From positions 1 to 64,000 of the forward strand of contig JARLGV010000025.1 in the NCBI GenBank assembly GCA_031292555.1: DNA of 64,000 nucleotides, written 5' to 3'. A program made the position numbers and the translations under genes. This document shows, piece after piece, positions 44,242-54,631 of the stretch. Origin of the DNA: Fimbriimonas sp. GTDB lineage: Bacteria; Armatimonadota; Fimbriimonadia; Fimbriimonadales; Fimbriimonadaceae. Each line of letters begins with the position of its first letter. Within the stretch, counting starts at the first letter, position 1. The notes beneath the pieces were generated by a model. It did not search any database. It was given only the letters and a program-made list of their open reading frames with translations, and was not told the origin of the DNA.

Positions 44242-45246
44242 CTACGATTTGGACCTACGCCGCATCTGGTCGATACGTTCTTGAAGTTCGCGGACCTCCT
44301 TCTCTGCCTTGGCGACGGAGAAGGTCTTGAACGCAATGTCGCGAACATAGCCGATATACGGAAGCCAGTTATCGGAACGAAGTCTACGGCGCTTGTCGAC
44401 AAGCTTGAACACCGGATCCTTGGTCACGGCGTCCAAATCCTGTGCGGCGGTGTCAGTCCGGGAGCCCTCGAATCCGTTGCCGGTCGATGGGGCGAGCCCG
44501 AGGCTCGTCAGGATCGCCTTTGCCATGATCCAGTGGCCTAGATCGTTTATGTGCACTCCATCACCGCTGAGGGTGAACTTCGGGTCGGTCTTTCGGTTGG
44601 CCTCGACAAAGGTTAGGAGCGGCGTATGGACGTCGATCACTTGAACATCGGGCGCCGAAAGGGTCATCTCCCATCGACCGTACTCCGCCACAACGTCGTC
44701 GTACCGCTCATAGACGTTCATGTAGCTGAAGTCCGGGGCAGTTGCCGGTCGCAGGGAGTTTCCCGCCGCGATAGGATCGAATGGAGGTGGAGTGATCAGT
44801 ATCGTTCGAGCGCCTGCCGCCCTGTCGATTGCGATCAGCTTGTGAATTCCGTCTTTGAAAGCCTTGAATCTCTCCTCGCTTAGAGGATGGTAGATGCCAT
44901 CGTTAATTCCGTAGCACGCGAAAACGGTTTTGGGCTTCACCATGTCGAGGGCGGCCCAGAGGCGGTCATGAACGCAGGGGCGGGGAAAAGGGTGGACTGA
45001 CTCGCTCAGCCCCGAAACCGTCTCACTCGCCAAGCCGAGGCCGAATATGTCAAAGGACTCCTTGGGAAAGGCTCGATCCAGGGAGTACTCGATAAACGTG
45101 ACGTAGCCTCCGGCTTGCGTGATGCTGTCGCCCAGGAAGAGGATCCGACCCTCTGCCAATTTCGCCACAGCCGATTCGGCGGTGGGCGTATGAGCGTGCA
45201 TGGCGATCACGCTGGATAGTGCGAGAAGGAGGCGTAAGTCGTACAT
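44242..45246 (-). CDS. secreted SGNH/GDSL-type hydrolase
   Basis: 334 aa. Signal peptide MYDLRLLLALSSVIAMHAH, block I FLGDSITQAGG (nucleophile Ser), block II GLGLASETVSG, block III YGINDGIY and block V GDGVHINDLGHW (Asp-His). Members deacetylate carbohydrates or cleave esters. The C-terminal 60 residues form a charged helix. A GTG at 45258 is an alternative start. Given the other glycan enzymes here, a carbohydrate esterase role is plausible. Confidence 0.87.
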   Translation of the reverse strand: MYDLRLLLALSSVIAMHAHTPTAESAVAKLAEGRILFLGDSITQAGGYVTFIEYSLDRAFPKESFDIFGLGLASETVSGLSESVHPFPRPCVHDRLWAALDMVKPKTVFACYGINDGIYHPLSEERFKAFKDGIHKLIAIDRAAGARTILITPPPFDPIAAGNSLRPATAPDFSYMNVYERYDDVVAEYGRWEMTLSAPDVQVIDVHTPLLTFVEANRKTDPKFTLSGDGVHINDLGHWIMAKAILTSLGLAPSTGNGFEGSRTDTAAQDLDAVTKDPVFKLVDKRRRLRSDNWLPYIGYVRDIAFKTFSVAKAEKEVRELQERIDQMRRRSKS

Positions 45247-45334
45247 ATTGGTCTGCACTACTATAAGGTGTTCGGTGTCAGGTTGGCCATCGATCCGAAC
45301 CTAGGGGATTGGACGGTACTCTCCTGTTGGCCCA

Positions 45335-46213
45335 ATGACCAAACACGAATCTTCATCGACCGGCCCTGTCTTGGTCAGCACTCTGGAGACGATCGACGTT
45401 GAGACGGGAGCGAGAGCTGTCGTATATACCAACCAAGAACACATCGAAGCGCCAAATTGGACGCCCGATGGTCTGACCATCGTCTACAACGGAGGCGGGC
45501 ATCTCTTTCGCATCTCGTCGTTGGGCGGTGAAGCTGAAGTGATTGACACCGGATTTGCCGTTCGGTGCAACAACGACCACGGAATCTCCCCAGATGGCAA
45601 GACTCTGGCCATCAGCGACCATTCGCAGCCGCCCCACCAGTCGATCATCTATACGCTGCCCATCGAGGGAGGCACACCCAAGATGATCACCGAGAACTTC
45701 CCGTCGTACTGGCATGGCTGGTCGGCTGATGGGGAAACTCTGGCGTTCTGCGGCCAAAGGGACGGGAAATTCGGAATTTTCACTATTCCAGTCACTGGAG
45801 GCCCCGAGACTCGACTGACAACCGCCGACGGTCTTGACGACGGACCGGACTACTCGCCCGACGGTCGCTATCTGTATTTCAACTCGGATCGTACGGGACG
45901 CATGCAGATCTGGCGAATTCGGCCGGACGGTTCACAACTTGAGCAGACCACGAATGACGAATACAATAACTGGTTCGCTCATCCTTCGCCCGACGGACGC
46001 TGGATGGTTTTTCTCTCCTACGCGCCAGACGTGAACGGGCATCCTCCCGACAAGGACGTTGCCTTGCGCTTGATGAACCTGGAAACCGGTCAGACAAGAG
46101 TCCTCGCCCAGTTGTTCGGTGGTCAAGGCACGATCAACGTTCCGTCTTGGTCGCCGGATAGCAGTAAGTTCGCTTTCGTCAGTTACCAATACGTCCATGC
46201 ACCAAGCAAGTAG
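45335..46213 (+). CDS. TolB-like WD40/PD40 beta-propeller protein
   Basis: 292 aa. Repeated blades with the PD40 signature: [78 protein letters not shown] (by its ends), [12 protein letters not shown] and [14 protein letters not shown]. No signal peptide, so it stays in the cytoplasm, unlike TolB. Possibly a scaffold or a sugar-metabolising enzyme of the 6-phosphogluconolactonase style; function not assignable. Confidence 0.87.
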   Translation: MTKHESSSTGPVLVSTLETIDVETGARAVVYTNQEHIEAPNWTPDGLTIVYNGGGHLFRISSLGGEAEVIDTGFAVRCNNDHGISPDGKTLAISDHSQPPHQSIIYTLPIEGGTPKMITENFPSYWHGWSADGETLAFCGQRDGKFGIFTIPVTGGPETRLTTADGLDDGPDYSPDGRYLYFNSDRTGRMQIWRIRPDGSQLEQTTNDEYNNWFAHPSPDGRWMVFLSYAPDVNGHPPDKDVALRLMNLETGQTRVLAQLFGGQGTINVPSWSPDSSKFAFVSYQYVHAPSK

Positions 46214-46265
46214 CAGGGAACGTGCTTGGGGTTTGCGCTAATTTCGGCTAAGGTGAACGGACCCT

Positions 46266-46673
46266 ATGAAGTCAGTCACGTGTGTTGCTCTCGGTTGTCT
46301 GTTCGGACTTGGCTTGGCGAGTTACCTTCCGACGAGACTATCGGTGATTGATGCCAAGCTGGTGAACGTCGTCCTGACGACCTCGCGTATAGAAGCGGAA
46401 GCGAAGTTCTATGAATCGAACCTTGGGTTCAAGCGATTCTTCTCCAACGCAACGTCCTGCTTCCTGAATGGTCACGGCGTCAATCTAGTGTTCGTGAAGG
46501 CCAAAAGCCGAGCGTCCGAAACGAGGAACGCTTGCCTGGACGTGAGTGTTTCAGACCTGGAAGCGGCGGCTAAAGCGCTTGCCGAAGCGGGCATTAGGTT
46601 CGACCGTAGCGATCCGAGCATCCTGACCCTACACGATCCGGACGGTACTCTCGTCGAAATCGTCCACGGCTAG
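46266..46673 (+). CDS. VOC/glyoxalase-fold protein with N-terminal signal segment
   Basis: 135 aa. Residues 1-20 form a hydrophobic leader (CVALGCLFGLGLASYLP). A single vicinal-oxygen-chelate module follows: NVVLTTSRIEAEAKFYESNL, ACLDVSVSDLEAAAKALAEA, LHDPDGTLVEIVHG. The first ligand position lacks His, and a Glu is present in VEIVHG, so metal binding is doubtful. An exported VOC protein is unusual. Confidence 0.75.
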   Translation: MKSVTCVALGCLFGLGLASYLPTRLSVIDAKLVNVVLTTSRIEAEAKFYESNLGFKRFFSNATSCFLNGHGVNLVFVKAKSRASETRNACLDVSVSDLEAAAKALAEAGIRFDRSDPSILTLHDPDGTLVEIVHG

Positions 46674-46719
46674 CCGGATACGGGCGCATTTGCCGGGATT
46701 GGTGTACGTAAGGAAAGAA

Positions 46720-47310
46720 ATGACCCCTAAATCTATGCTTTGCGCCTCTTTGCTTTTGGGGGCTGTCTCATTTGCCTGCGCTGTTCAGGACGAAGGGCCG
46801 TCGAAGTTGCCGATCGATACGCCCAAAGGTGCGACGATCAGCTTCGAAGCGGAGGGGGCAGGCAAGGACTTCATCCCGATCCTCAAACGACTCCTATCGG
46901 ACGATCCGACCGATTTTCGCAGCCATTCGAATCCAAAGGTCTCCGTGAAGACCCCACTTGGCGATTTGGATCTGTCTATCGACGATCTCGCCCCCCTCAT
47001 TGAGCAGGTTCACGATCTCCACGTGGTGATCTATAGCGGCGGGGCGAGCGAGGATCCTTTCGGCAGTCAGGAAAGGCGACTATCGGACGCCGGACTCAAG
47101 AGGCTCACGCTTGTACCGGGAGACAACGGACCACTGATCATGCGCAAGGAGGGCAAAGCCGAGGAGTACGGCATCGTGCTGAAGTCCAAGGGCACTATTA
47201 CGGTGCTTCGGACCGAAGGCGGACCCAACCTGGGGGATATCGGCAAGGTCGCCTACGAAACGTTGGCGAGGCTCGTTCAGCAGACCGCCAAAGTAAAGAA
47301 GCACGGCTGA
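46720..47310 (+). CDS. secreted hypothetical protein
   Basis: 196 aa. Signal peptide MTPKSMLCASLLLGAVSFACA; mature protein has alternating strands and helices with no motif I recognise. ATG at 46720 has AAGGAAAG nearby, which decides the start over the upstream TTG frame. Followed by a strong bidirectional hairpin. Confidence 0.7.
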   Translation: MTPKSMLCASLLLGAVSFACAVQDEGPSKLPIDTPKGATISFEAEGAGKDFIPILKRLLSDDPTDFRSHSNPKVSVKTPLGDLDLSIDDLAPLIEQVHDLHVVIYSGGASEDPFGSQERRLSDAGLKRLTLVPGDNGPLIMRKEGKAEEYGIVLKSKGTITVLRTEGGPNLGDIGKVAYETLARLVQQTAKVKKHG

Positions 47311-47318
47311 AATACAAA

Positions 47319-47353
47319 CGGGGCTCCCGAGACGCGCTGTCTGGGAAGCCCCG
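47319..47353. terminator. bidirectional terminator between convergent genes
   Basis: CGGGGCTCCCGAGAC pairs with GTCTGGGAAGCCCCG across the loop GCGCT, with two internal mismatches. It sits 8 bp after the + strand gene and 21 bp after the stop of the binding-protein gene on the other strand. Confidence 0.75.
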
Positions 47354-47374
47354 TCAACCCGGATTGGATCAGAC

Positions 47375-48451
47375 CTAGAAGTCGTACTTGTCGATGTTCG
47401 ACTTGTCGAACGTCACGAGCGGTCCTGCGCTGGCGATACCGAGTTTTTCGAACGTTCGCTTCCCAAGTTTGCCGACGTCGACCGTAGTTCCTTCGGCCGG
47501 CTTGACCTTGCCGCCGTGAAGCGCCTGACCGATGTAGGCAGCCACGTATCCACTGTCGTGAGTGTTCCAGAGTTGGAACGACGTGACCACTCCACTCTTG
47601 ACGAATGACTTGAGTTGGTTTGGAGTGCTGAGACCGGTGAGTTGAATCCCCTTGCCGGTGGCGTGCGGTCCGCCCGGATAGACGCCGGCCAGCTTGATCG
47701 TTTGGGCTGCGGCAGCCAAGCCAACGCTTGTCGGGGAGATGATGCCTCGCAAATCGGGATGGGTGGATAGCAGACCCTCACAGACCGTCGTGCTTTTCTC
47801 CGCCTGGTCGTCGCCGTAGACGGTGTCGACCAGCTTCATCTTCGCATACTTGGGCTGCTTGAGCGTGTCCTTCATGCAGGCGATCCATGTGTTCTGATTC
47901 GGCGCGTCGGTAGTGGCGCTCAGGATAGCGAAGGGTCCTTCGTAGCCGGTCATCGAGCCGAGCAGTTCCACCTGGCCCTGGCCGACCTCGGTCGCATTTG
48001 GCGACCGGATATATGCGTCCCGGTGCGTCTCATTGCCGACTAGGTCGGAATCGACTGTGATAACGGTGATGCCCTTGCCGCGAGCTTCGTCAAGGACATT
48101 GTTGAGCGCGTCCGCGCTGTTCGCCGCGATCGCGATCACGTCGACACCACGCTGGATCTGATCCTTGATGATGGGAATCTGCGAGGTCGCGTCCGCGGTC
48201 GCCGGGGCGATCGTCGTGAACTCCGCACCGATCTCGCCCGAAGCTTCCTTGAAGCCGTCGATGATCGGGTTGAAGTACACGTTGCCCGTGTTTTTGGGAA
48301 TAAAGACGATCTTCAGTTTGCCGCCGCCGGTACTAGGAGAGGCGGATCCGCCACTCGCCGAGGACGATTCCTTCGTCGCCGGTTCCTCTTTCGTACAGCC
48401 GGCCAACACGACGGACAGGGCAAGAAGCAGCAACGTTGAGAGCTTCGACAT
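47375..48451 (-). CDS. sugar ABC transporter substrate-binding lipoprotein, rhamnose type
   Basis: 358 aa. Lipoprotein signal ending LAGC (Cys19), Ser/Gly-rich tether, then a type I periplasmic binding fold: IVFIPKNTGNVYFNPIIDGF, GVDVIAIAANSADALNNVL, ITVDSDLVGNETHRDAYI, FAILSATTDAPNQNTW. The text is close to RhaS/LsrB-type binders of rhamnose or autoinducer-2. No ATPase or permease is adjacent. It is divergent from deoC and the ALDH gene, with 59 bp between start codons. Confidence 0.85.
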   Translation of the reverse strand: MSKLSTLLLLALSVVLAGCTKEEPATKESSSASGGSASPSTGGGKLKIVFIPKNTGNVYFNPIIDGFKEASGEIGAEFTTIAPATADATSQIPIIKDQIQRGVDVIAIAANSADALNNVLDEARGKGITVITVDSDLVGNETHRDAYIRSPNATEVGQGQVELLGSMTGYEGPFAILSATTDAPNQNTWIACMKDTLKQPKYAKMKLVDTVYGDDQAEKSTTVCEGLLSTHPDLRGIISPTSVGLAAAAQTIKLAGVYPGGPHATGKGIQLTGLSTPNQLKSFVKSGVVTSFQLWNTHDSGYVAAYIGQALHGGKVKPAEGTTVDVGKLGKRTFEKLGIASAGPLVTFDKSNIDKYDF

Positions 48452-48510
48452 AGTTGACTGAGTCTATTCGATTCGAGCAAGCCGGTTTCCTTTTGACGCT
48501 ACAATTACGC

Positions 48511-49494
48511 ATGTCCGTCCAGGACCTCCATGGATTGATGTCCAACATGCAGCGGAATCCCGGCATTCCGCTCGACCTCGATTGGGTTGATTCGATCAGG
48601 GTAAACCGAAGCGCGGTGGAGCGTCGAGCCGCCACTCTTCCTGCCCGGCGCACCGTCAAGAAGAAGTACCAAGCTGCCTGGCTTCTGCGATCGATCGAGT
48701 GTATCGACCTGACGACGCTTGGCGGCGACGACACGCCAGGCAATGTCCGCCGACTCTGCGCGAAGGCGAGGCAACCCGTACGGCAGGATCTCATTCATGC
48801 CTTGGGTGCCGAGTCGATCCGTCTGCGCGTGGGCGCGATTTGCGTTTATCATGCGATGGTCGGCACAGCGGTCGAAGCGCTCAAAGGAACGGGAATCCCA
48901 GTTGCCGCAGTGTCGGCTGGCTTTCCTCATGGGCTTAACCCACTTCCCCAGAGGATCGACGAGATCAAGGCGAGTGTGGCCGCCGGTGCGAGCGAGATCG
49001 ACATAGTGATCACGCGCGCCCATGTGCTGAATGGCGAGTGGCGGGCACTATACGACGAGGTTGCCGCCTTTCGCGAAGCATGTGGCGACGCCCATCTCAA
49101 GACGATCCTCGCAACCGGCGAACTGGGGACCCTCACCAACGTCGGCAAAGCAAGCGCGGTCGCGATGATGGCGGGCGCCGACTTTATAAAGACATCGACC
49201 GGCAAAGAAGCGGTGAACGCCACGTTGCCGGTAGGTCTCGTCATGGTCCGCCAAATACGGGAATATGAGGAGCGGACGGGCTATCGAGTCGGCTACAAGC
49301 CGGCAGGCGGAATCCGAACCGCCAAGCAATCGCTGGATTGGTTGATATTGATGAAGGAAGAACTGGGCGATCCCTGGGTCACGCCCGCCCTGTTCCGAAT
49401 CGGGGCCAGCAGCTTATTGTCCGACATCGAACGCCAACTCGAGCATTCCGCGACTGGCATCTATTCCGCCTACAACCGGCATCCAATGCCCTAA
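48511..49494 (+). CDS. deoC: deoxyribose-phosphate aldolase
   Basis: 327 aa, longer than the E. coli type and like the eukaryotic and actinobacterial form. TIM barrel with DADFIKTSTGKEAVNA-type Schiff-base lysine (read here as ADFIKTSTGKEAVNATLP), the proton-relay lysine in GYKPAGGIRT and the GAICVYHAMV segment. It splits 2-deoxyribose-5-phosphate into acetaldehyde and glyceraldehyde-3-phosphate. The next gene, 4 bp away, is an aldehyde dehydrogenase that could consume the acetaldehyde. Confidence 0.93.
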   Translation: MSVQDLHGLMSNMQRNPGIPLDLDWVDSIRVNRSAVERRAATLPARRTVKKKYQAAWLLRSIECIDLTTLGGDDTPGNVRRLCAKARQPVRQDLIHALGAESIRLRVGAICVYHAMVGTAVEALKGTGIPVAAVSAGFPHGLNPLPQRIDEIKASVAAGASEIDIVITRAHVLNGEWRALYDEVAAFREACGDAHLKTILATGELGTLTNVGKASAVAMMAGADFIKTSTGKEAVNATLPVGLVMVRQIREYEERTGYRVGYKPAGGIRTAKQSLDWLILMKEELGDPWVTPALFRIGASSLLSDIERQLEHSATGIYSAYNRHPMP

Positions 49495-49498
49495 AGCT

Positions 49499-51757
<2,259 letters not shown>

Positions 51758-51776
51758 CCGCATTGTCGATTCGAGT

Positions 51777-51785
51777 TGGTATAAT
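51777..51785 (+). promoter_or_regulatory. extended -10 promoter of tRNA-Gly pair
   Basis: TGGTATAAT, an extended -10 element, ends 11 bases before the mature 5' end of the first tRNA. A standard-spaced -35 box is not evident. Confidence 0.5.
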
Positions 51786-51796
51786 GCACTCCGAGC

Positions 51797-51870
51797 GCGG
51801 GTGTAGCTTAGTGGTAAAGTTCCAGCCTTCCAAGCTGGCCATGCGGGTTCGATTCCCGCCACCCGCTCCA
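51797..51870 (+). tRNA. tRNA-Gly (anticodon TCC)
   Basis: Acceptor GCGGGTG pairs with CACCCGC; anticodon arm CCAGC-CTTCCAA-GCTGG gives TCC; T arm GCGGG-TTCGATT-CCCGC; the CCA tail is encoded. All stems are complete. Confidence 0.95.
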
Positions 51871-51883
51871 TCAGATATCGCAA

Positions 51884-51958
51884 GCGGGTGTGGCCCAATG
51901 GCAGGGCAGGACCTTCCCAAGGTCAAGGTTGCGAGTTCGAGTCTCGTCACCCGCTCCA
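51884..51958 (+). tRNA. tRNA-Gly (anticodon CCC)
   Basis: Acceptor GCGGGTG/CACCCGC, anticodon loop TTCCCAA giving CCC, T loop TTCGAGT, encoded CCA. The anticodon stem has four pairs and one G-A mismatch at its top. It lies 13 bp after the first tRNA and is almost certainly co-transcribed. Confidence 0.92.
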
Positions 51959-51968
51959 GTTTCCGACG

Positions 51969-52157
51969 CTACAGCGTCGTGCCGCACTTCTCAAACCAGG
52001 GCCTTAGGTCATCGTGGGCGGCGGTTAGGAGATCGACGAATATGTAGGGGTCGCCGCTGTGGCCAGCATCGCCACTCTGAAGCCCGTATGTTTTGAATCC
52101 GAACTCTATTAGGCAACACCCCTGTTCGAACTGAAAGGCTTTTTCACAAAAATGCAT
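51969..52157 (-). CDS. possible small protein, unknown
   Basis: 62 aa with a plausible C-terminal helix (FVDLLTAAHDDLRPWFEKCG). No homologous family recognised and no ribosome binding site. It could be the tail of a decayed gene, since the flanking 1.4 kb is poor in genes. Confidence 0.3.
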   Translation of the reverse strand: MHFCEKAFQFEQGCCLIEFGFKTYGLQSGDAGHSGDPYIFVDLLTAAHDDLRPWFEKCGTTL

Positions 52158-52578
52158 AGGTCGTCTTTACCCAAGGCGATCCGTACCCTCTTCCCTGGCT
52201 CCTCCGTCGTACTTCAAGCAGGTCAATCGACCGGTTAACGCTTGTTACGGGAGCGTGACACAATGCACACTCCCGCAACGTGGCGGTTCTATCTCGGACC
52301 GCGTGGTTTGTTTGTGCCGTGACTTTGTCCGGACCTGCCTTTGGACTGGCGCTCCTGTTTTTGAGTGACTTCACGGCGAACTTTGTCTCTTTGCTTCCGC
52401 TCGGCTTCTCGGCTTTCTCGCTCGTTCACTCCGTTTTACGAGGCAAGAACTCCGCACACGAATGACCACCACTCGTTACGGCCGGGTCAGCACTACGCGG
52501 GTGCGGCCGCTATGTTGCCGGTCGACCTCAAAGGCTCTCCGGAGGGGTTTGTTTCCGGCCGCGCAGGCGGCTCGGTTC
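52158..52578. other. gap without supported gene
   Basis: A 61-codon frame on the + strand (52280-52465) encodes one hydrophobic stretch but lacks a ribosome binding site, and the overlapping frames look random. I see no hairpin or repeat that explains the region. Confidence 0.4.
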
Positions 52579-52935
52579 TCAATGCTTGATTGGCAGGCCG
52601 ATCTTCTGGATCCAATAGGCCTTCAGGGCGCCTTCACCCTGGATGGTTTCCCCTCCAGCGGTGTCAGACCAGCGCGCAAATGCCCTTTTATCCCACTCGG
52701 CGTACCACCGCACGAACTGGTCGAGAGCGGCTGCCCGGGTCTCCGGGCGGGCATCGTCGAAGTAGCTCATGATCTTGCGCTGATTGTCCAGAGACGGTTT
52801 GCCGAGGTTAGGAGAAACGGCAAGGTCCCTTAACGATTTTGACTTCAATACGATGGCGAGAACCGCATCAGGATCCACCCCGGTGAGGAGATCCAGCTGG
52901 AAAACAAAGTCTCGATCATCGTCGCGATCTCCCCA
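52579..52935 (-). pseudogene. 3' fragment of a decayed gene
   Basis: A 117-codon open frame reading DFVFQLDLLTGVDPDAVLAI near its start and YWIQKIGLPIKH at its end looks like genuine coding sequence. It begins directly after a TAG near 52936 with no ATG; only an internal GTG at 52878 could start it. Codon style and helix periodicity are protein-like, so the 5' part was probably lost or frameshifted. The family is not recognised. Confidence 0.45.
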
Positions 52936-52936
52936 C

Positions 52937-53356
52937 TATGGAGACTCCCAACGCTGTAACCAAGCGGACCACCAATTGCGGCAATCGTAAGCGGCGTGGC
53001 ATCGACCGGAGCTACGATGGGCGACATCGGAAACAAGCGGTGGTAGCCCAGCCAACGAGATGTGTAAGGGCCACATCAGCACTCTCGCAATATACCGGAA
53101 GAGTTCCTAGGGACATCGTATAATCGTCCCTTGTCGCAATCAGTTGTATTCCCTCATGGGACGTAAGCTATGCTCTGAGGCAGGTGAAAAGCCGCTCTTG
53201 TCATACGAGACTTCTGCAATAGTGCGTAATGGAATTGAGTTACCCCAGATGGACGCCCCGGAAATTGTGACTACATAGCAAATTTGGATAGATGGATGAT
53301 GATGCCACGAGCCGAAAGGAATCTCGATTTGTCTCAAGGCAAGGAAAGCATCGCTA
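52937..53356. other. gap before the pilin cluster, no gene seen
   Basis: Contains one 63-codon minus-strand frame (52845-53036) that overlaps the fragment in another phase, perhaps its frameshifted upstream part. The rest should hold the promoter of pilin D, but no convincing boxes are visible. AAGGAAAG at 53341 is the ribosome binding site. Confidence 0.4.
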
Positions 53357-53749
53357 ATGAAAATCTCTCAAATCAAGCGCAATCGAAAGGGCTTCACGCT
53401 CATCGAGCTACTCGTCGTCGTTTTGATCCTCGGGATCTTGACCGCCATCGCACTTCCGTCCTACCTGAGTTCGGTACAAGCCGGCCGGCAGGGCGCCGCT
53501 AACTCGAACGCCAGGGCGATCGCCACCGCCGTTCAGGCAAAGGCCATCTCATCTGGAACATACGACACTACTCTCGCGGACTACAACACGGATATGGGAG
53601 GAGCGATTCCCAATAACCCATGTACCGCGACTACAACCGGCTATACCATCACGTCCACTGGTACGCAATGCACCGTCGTTGCCGGCACCGGTACGAACTG
53701 CGGCACGTGGACGCCAACGACTTTCACCCTCGGTTACACAGGCGAGTAA
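53357..53749 (+). CDS. minimal type IV pilin D
   Basis: 130 aa. MKISQIKRNRKG leader, FTLIELLVVVLILGILTAIA, GRQGAANSNARAIATAVQAK, and three cysteines (NPCTAT, GTQCTVVAG, GTNCGTW), one more than pilins A-C. Ribosome binding site AAGGAAAG upstream. First of three co-directional copies, each with its own terminator, so each is probably a separate transcript. Confidence 0.92.
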   Translation: MKISQIKRNRKGFTLIELLVVVLILGILTAIALPSYLSSVQAGRQGAANSNARAIATAVQAKAISSGTYDTTLADYNTDMGGAIPNNPCTATTTGYTITSTGTQCTVVAGTGTNCGTWTPTTFTLGYTGE

Positions 53750-53763
53750 TGCGCCTCAATGAG

Positions 53764-53793
53764 AGAGGGCCGGAGCGATCCGGCCCTCTTTTT
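53764..53793 (+). terminator. rho-independent terminator of pilin D
   Basis: AGAGGGCCGGA, loop GCGA, TCCGGCCCTCT followed by TTTT: an 11-bp GC-rich stem with T-tract, 14 bp after the stop. Confidence 0.88.
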
Positions 53794-53866
53794 GCCATTA
53801 GGATGAGCGCTGGCGATTGAACCGGCGATTCTGTCCGTCCGAGAAGCCTCAGCGGCCAGAGCACCT

Positions 53867-53940
53867 CGCTTTCTCGGTACAGTTTCTAAGCGACCGAATT
53901 ATTGCGATGTTAAGTTCATTATCGGACAGGCGATAATGAA
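53867..53940 (+). promoter_or_regulatory. FliA-like promoter and inverted repeat of pilin E
   Basis: TTAAGTTC (53910-53917), 11 bases, GGCGATAA (53929-53936): 6 of 8 and 7 of 8 matches to the FliA (sigma-28) consensus TAAAGTTT-N11-GCCGATAA. Overlapping it, TTCATTATCG (53915-53924) and CGATAATGAA (53931-53940) are a perfect 10-bp inverted repeat with a 6-base spacer. Upstream blocks AGCGACCG (53889) and ATTGCGAT (53901) recur at the same spacing before pilin F. Confidence 0.55.
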
Positions 53941-53956
53941 GTTAGTTTGAGATTTG

Positions 53957-53987
53957 TGGAGGGAATGGGTTAGCCTCGAACCCATTC
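53957..53987 (+). promoter_or_regulatory. 5'-UTR: Shine-Dalgarno and hairpin of pilin E
   Basis: GGAGGG (about 53958-53963) is followed by a 9-bp hairpin, GAATGGGTT and AACCCATTC around a 7-base loop. The ATG comes 12 bases after the hairpin. When folded, the hairpin would bring the Shine-Dalgarno near a normal distance from the start; unfolded, it is about 35 bases away. Confidence 0.6.
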
Positions 53988-53998
53988 GAAGTCAGCCA

Positions 53999-54391
53999 AT
54001 GGCCATCGATCGTTTTGCAAAGAAAAGAAAGGGTTTCACGCTCATCGAGCTACTCGTCGTCGTTCTGATCCTTGGGATCTTGACCGCTATCGCACTTCCG
54101 TCCTACCTGAGTTCGGTGCAAACCGGCAGACAGGGCGCCGCCAATTCCAACGCCCGGGCACTTGCTACGGCGGTGCAAGCCAAGGCGATCGCGTCGGGTT
54201 CATATGACACGACCCTCGCGGATTTCACAACCGACATGGGCGGGGCGATCCCAAATAACCCGTGTACGGCCACAACGACCGGCTATGCCATTACGGCGTC
54301 TGGAACTACCTGCACGGTCAAGGCCAGCACGGGCACTAACTGCGGTACGTGGACGCCAACGACGTTCACCCTCGGCTATACCGGCGAGTAA
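53999..54391 (+). CDS. minimal type IV pilin E
   Basis: 130 aa. MAIDRFAKKRKG leader, FTLIELLVVVLILGILTAIA, GRQGAANSNARALATAVQAK, three cysteines (NPCTAT, GTTCTVKAS, GTNCGTW). Start chosen at the leader Met at 53999; the longer frame from a TTG at 53954 would run through the hairpin and is unlikely. The DNA differs from D and F mostly at third positions, so the copies are not recent. Confidence 0.92.
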   Translation: MAIDRFAKKRKGFTLIELLVVVLILGILTAIALPSYLSSVQTGRQGAANSNARALATAVQAKAIASGSYDTTLADFTTDMGGAIPNNPCTATTTGYAITASGTTCTVKASTGTNCGTWTPTTFTLGYTGE

Positions 54392-54396
54392 TCGGC

Positions 54397-54444
54397 CCAA
54401 ATACGAAGCAGGGCCGGAAACATTCGGCCCTGCTTCGTATTTGG
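54397..54444 (+). terminator. long hairpin after pilin E
   Basis: A perfect 20-bp stem (54397-54416 with 54425-54444) around an 8-base loop, starting 5 bp after the stop. The stem is AT-rich at its base and GC-rich near the loop. No T-tract of more than two bases follows, but the stability makes termination or 3'-end protection likely. Confidence 0.75.
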
Positions 54445-54516
54445 TGGATCCACTCCGAATCCGGTGATTTCGACCGGGAGGTCTTCCTACTTGAACCGCC
54501 GCTTTCTTGATAGTAA

Positions 54517-54590
54517 CGCTTTTCCTGTACCGTGCATTAGCGACCGGCAAATTGCGATATTCAGATCATAAATGGGCAGGCGATAATGAT
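54517..54590 (+). promoter_or_regulatory. FliA-like promoter of pilin F, duplicate of that of pilin E
   Basis: AGCGACCG at 54539, ATTGCGAT at 54551 and CAGGCGATAATGA at 54577 have exactly the spacings seen before pilin E (12 and 26 bases). The -10-like GGCGATAA (54579-54586) is kept; the -35-like box TTCAGATC matches the FliA consensus at only 4 of 8. The inverted repeat is degenerate here. Confidence 0.5.
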
Positions 54591-54605
54591 TGTATAAAGA
54601 TTTTA

Positions 54606-54631
54606 GGAGAGATGGGTTAGATTCAAACCCA
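54606..54631 (+). promoter_or_regulatory. 5'-UTR: Shine-Dalgarno and hairpin of pilin F
   Basis: GGAG (54606-54609) followed by TGGGTT (54613-54618), loop AGATTCA, AACCCA (54626-54631), then 14 bases to the ATG. The same arrangement and stem core as in pilin E, with changed loop and flanks. Confidence 0.55.

Noticed and set aside
52280-52465. 61-codon + strand frame with a hydrophobic stretch
   Set aside because: GTG start without Shine-Dalgarno, no conserved features; a chance hydrophobic frame is as likely.
53300-53356. A FliA-like promoter for pilin D (GCCGAAAG near 53319)
   Set aside because: Only the -10-like box has partial similarity; no -35-like box lies 11 bases upstream.
53915-53940. 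Reading of the pilin E inverted repeat as a Fur box because of GATAATGA
   Set aside because: The spacing and arrangement differ from the 19-bp Fur consensus and no iron genes are nearby.
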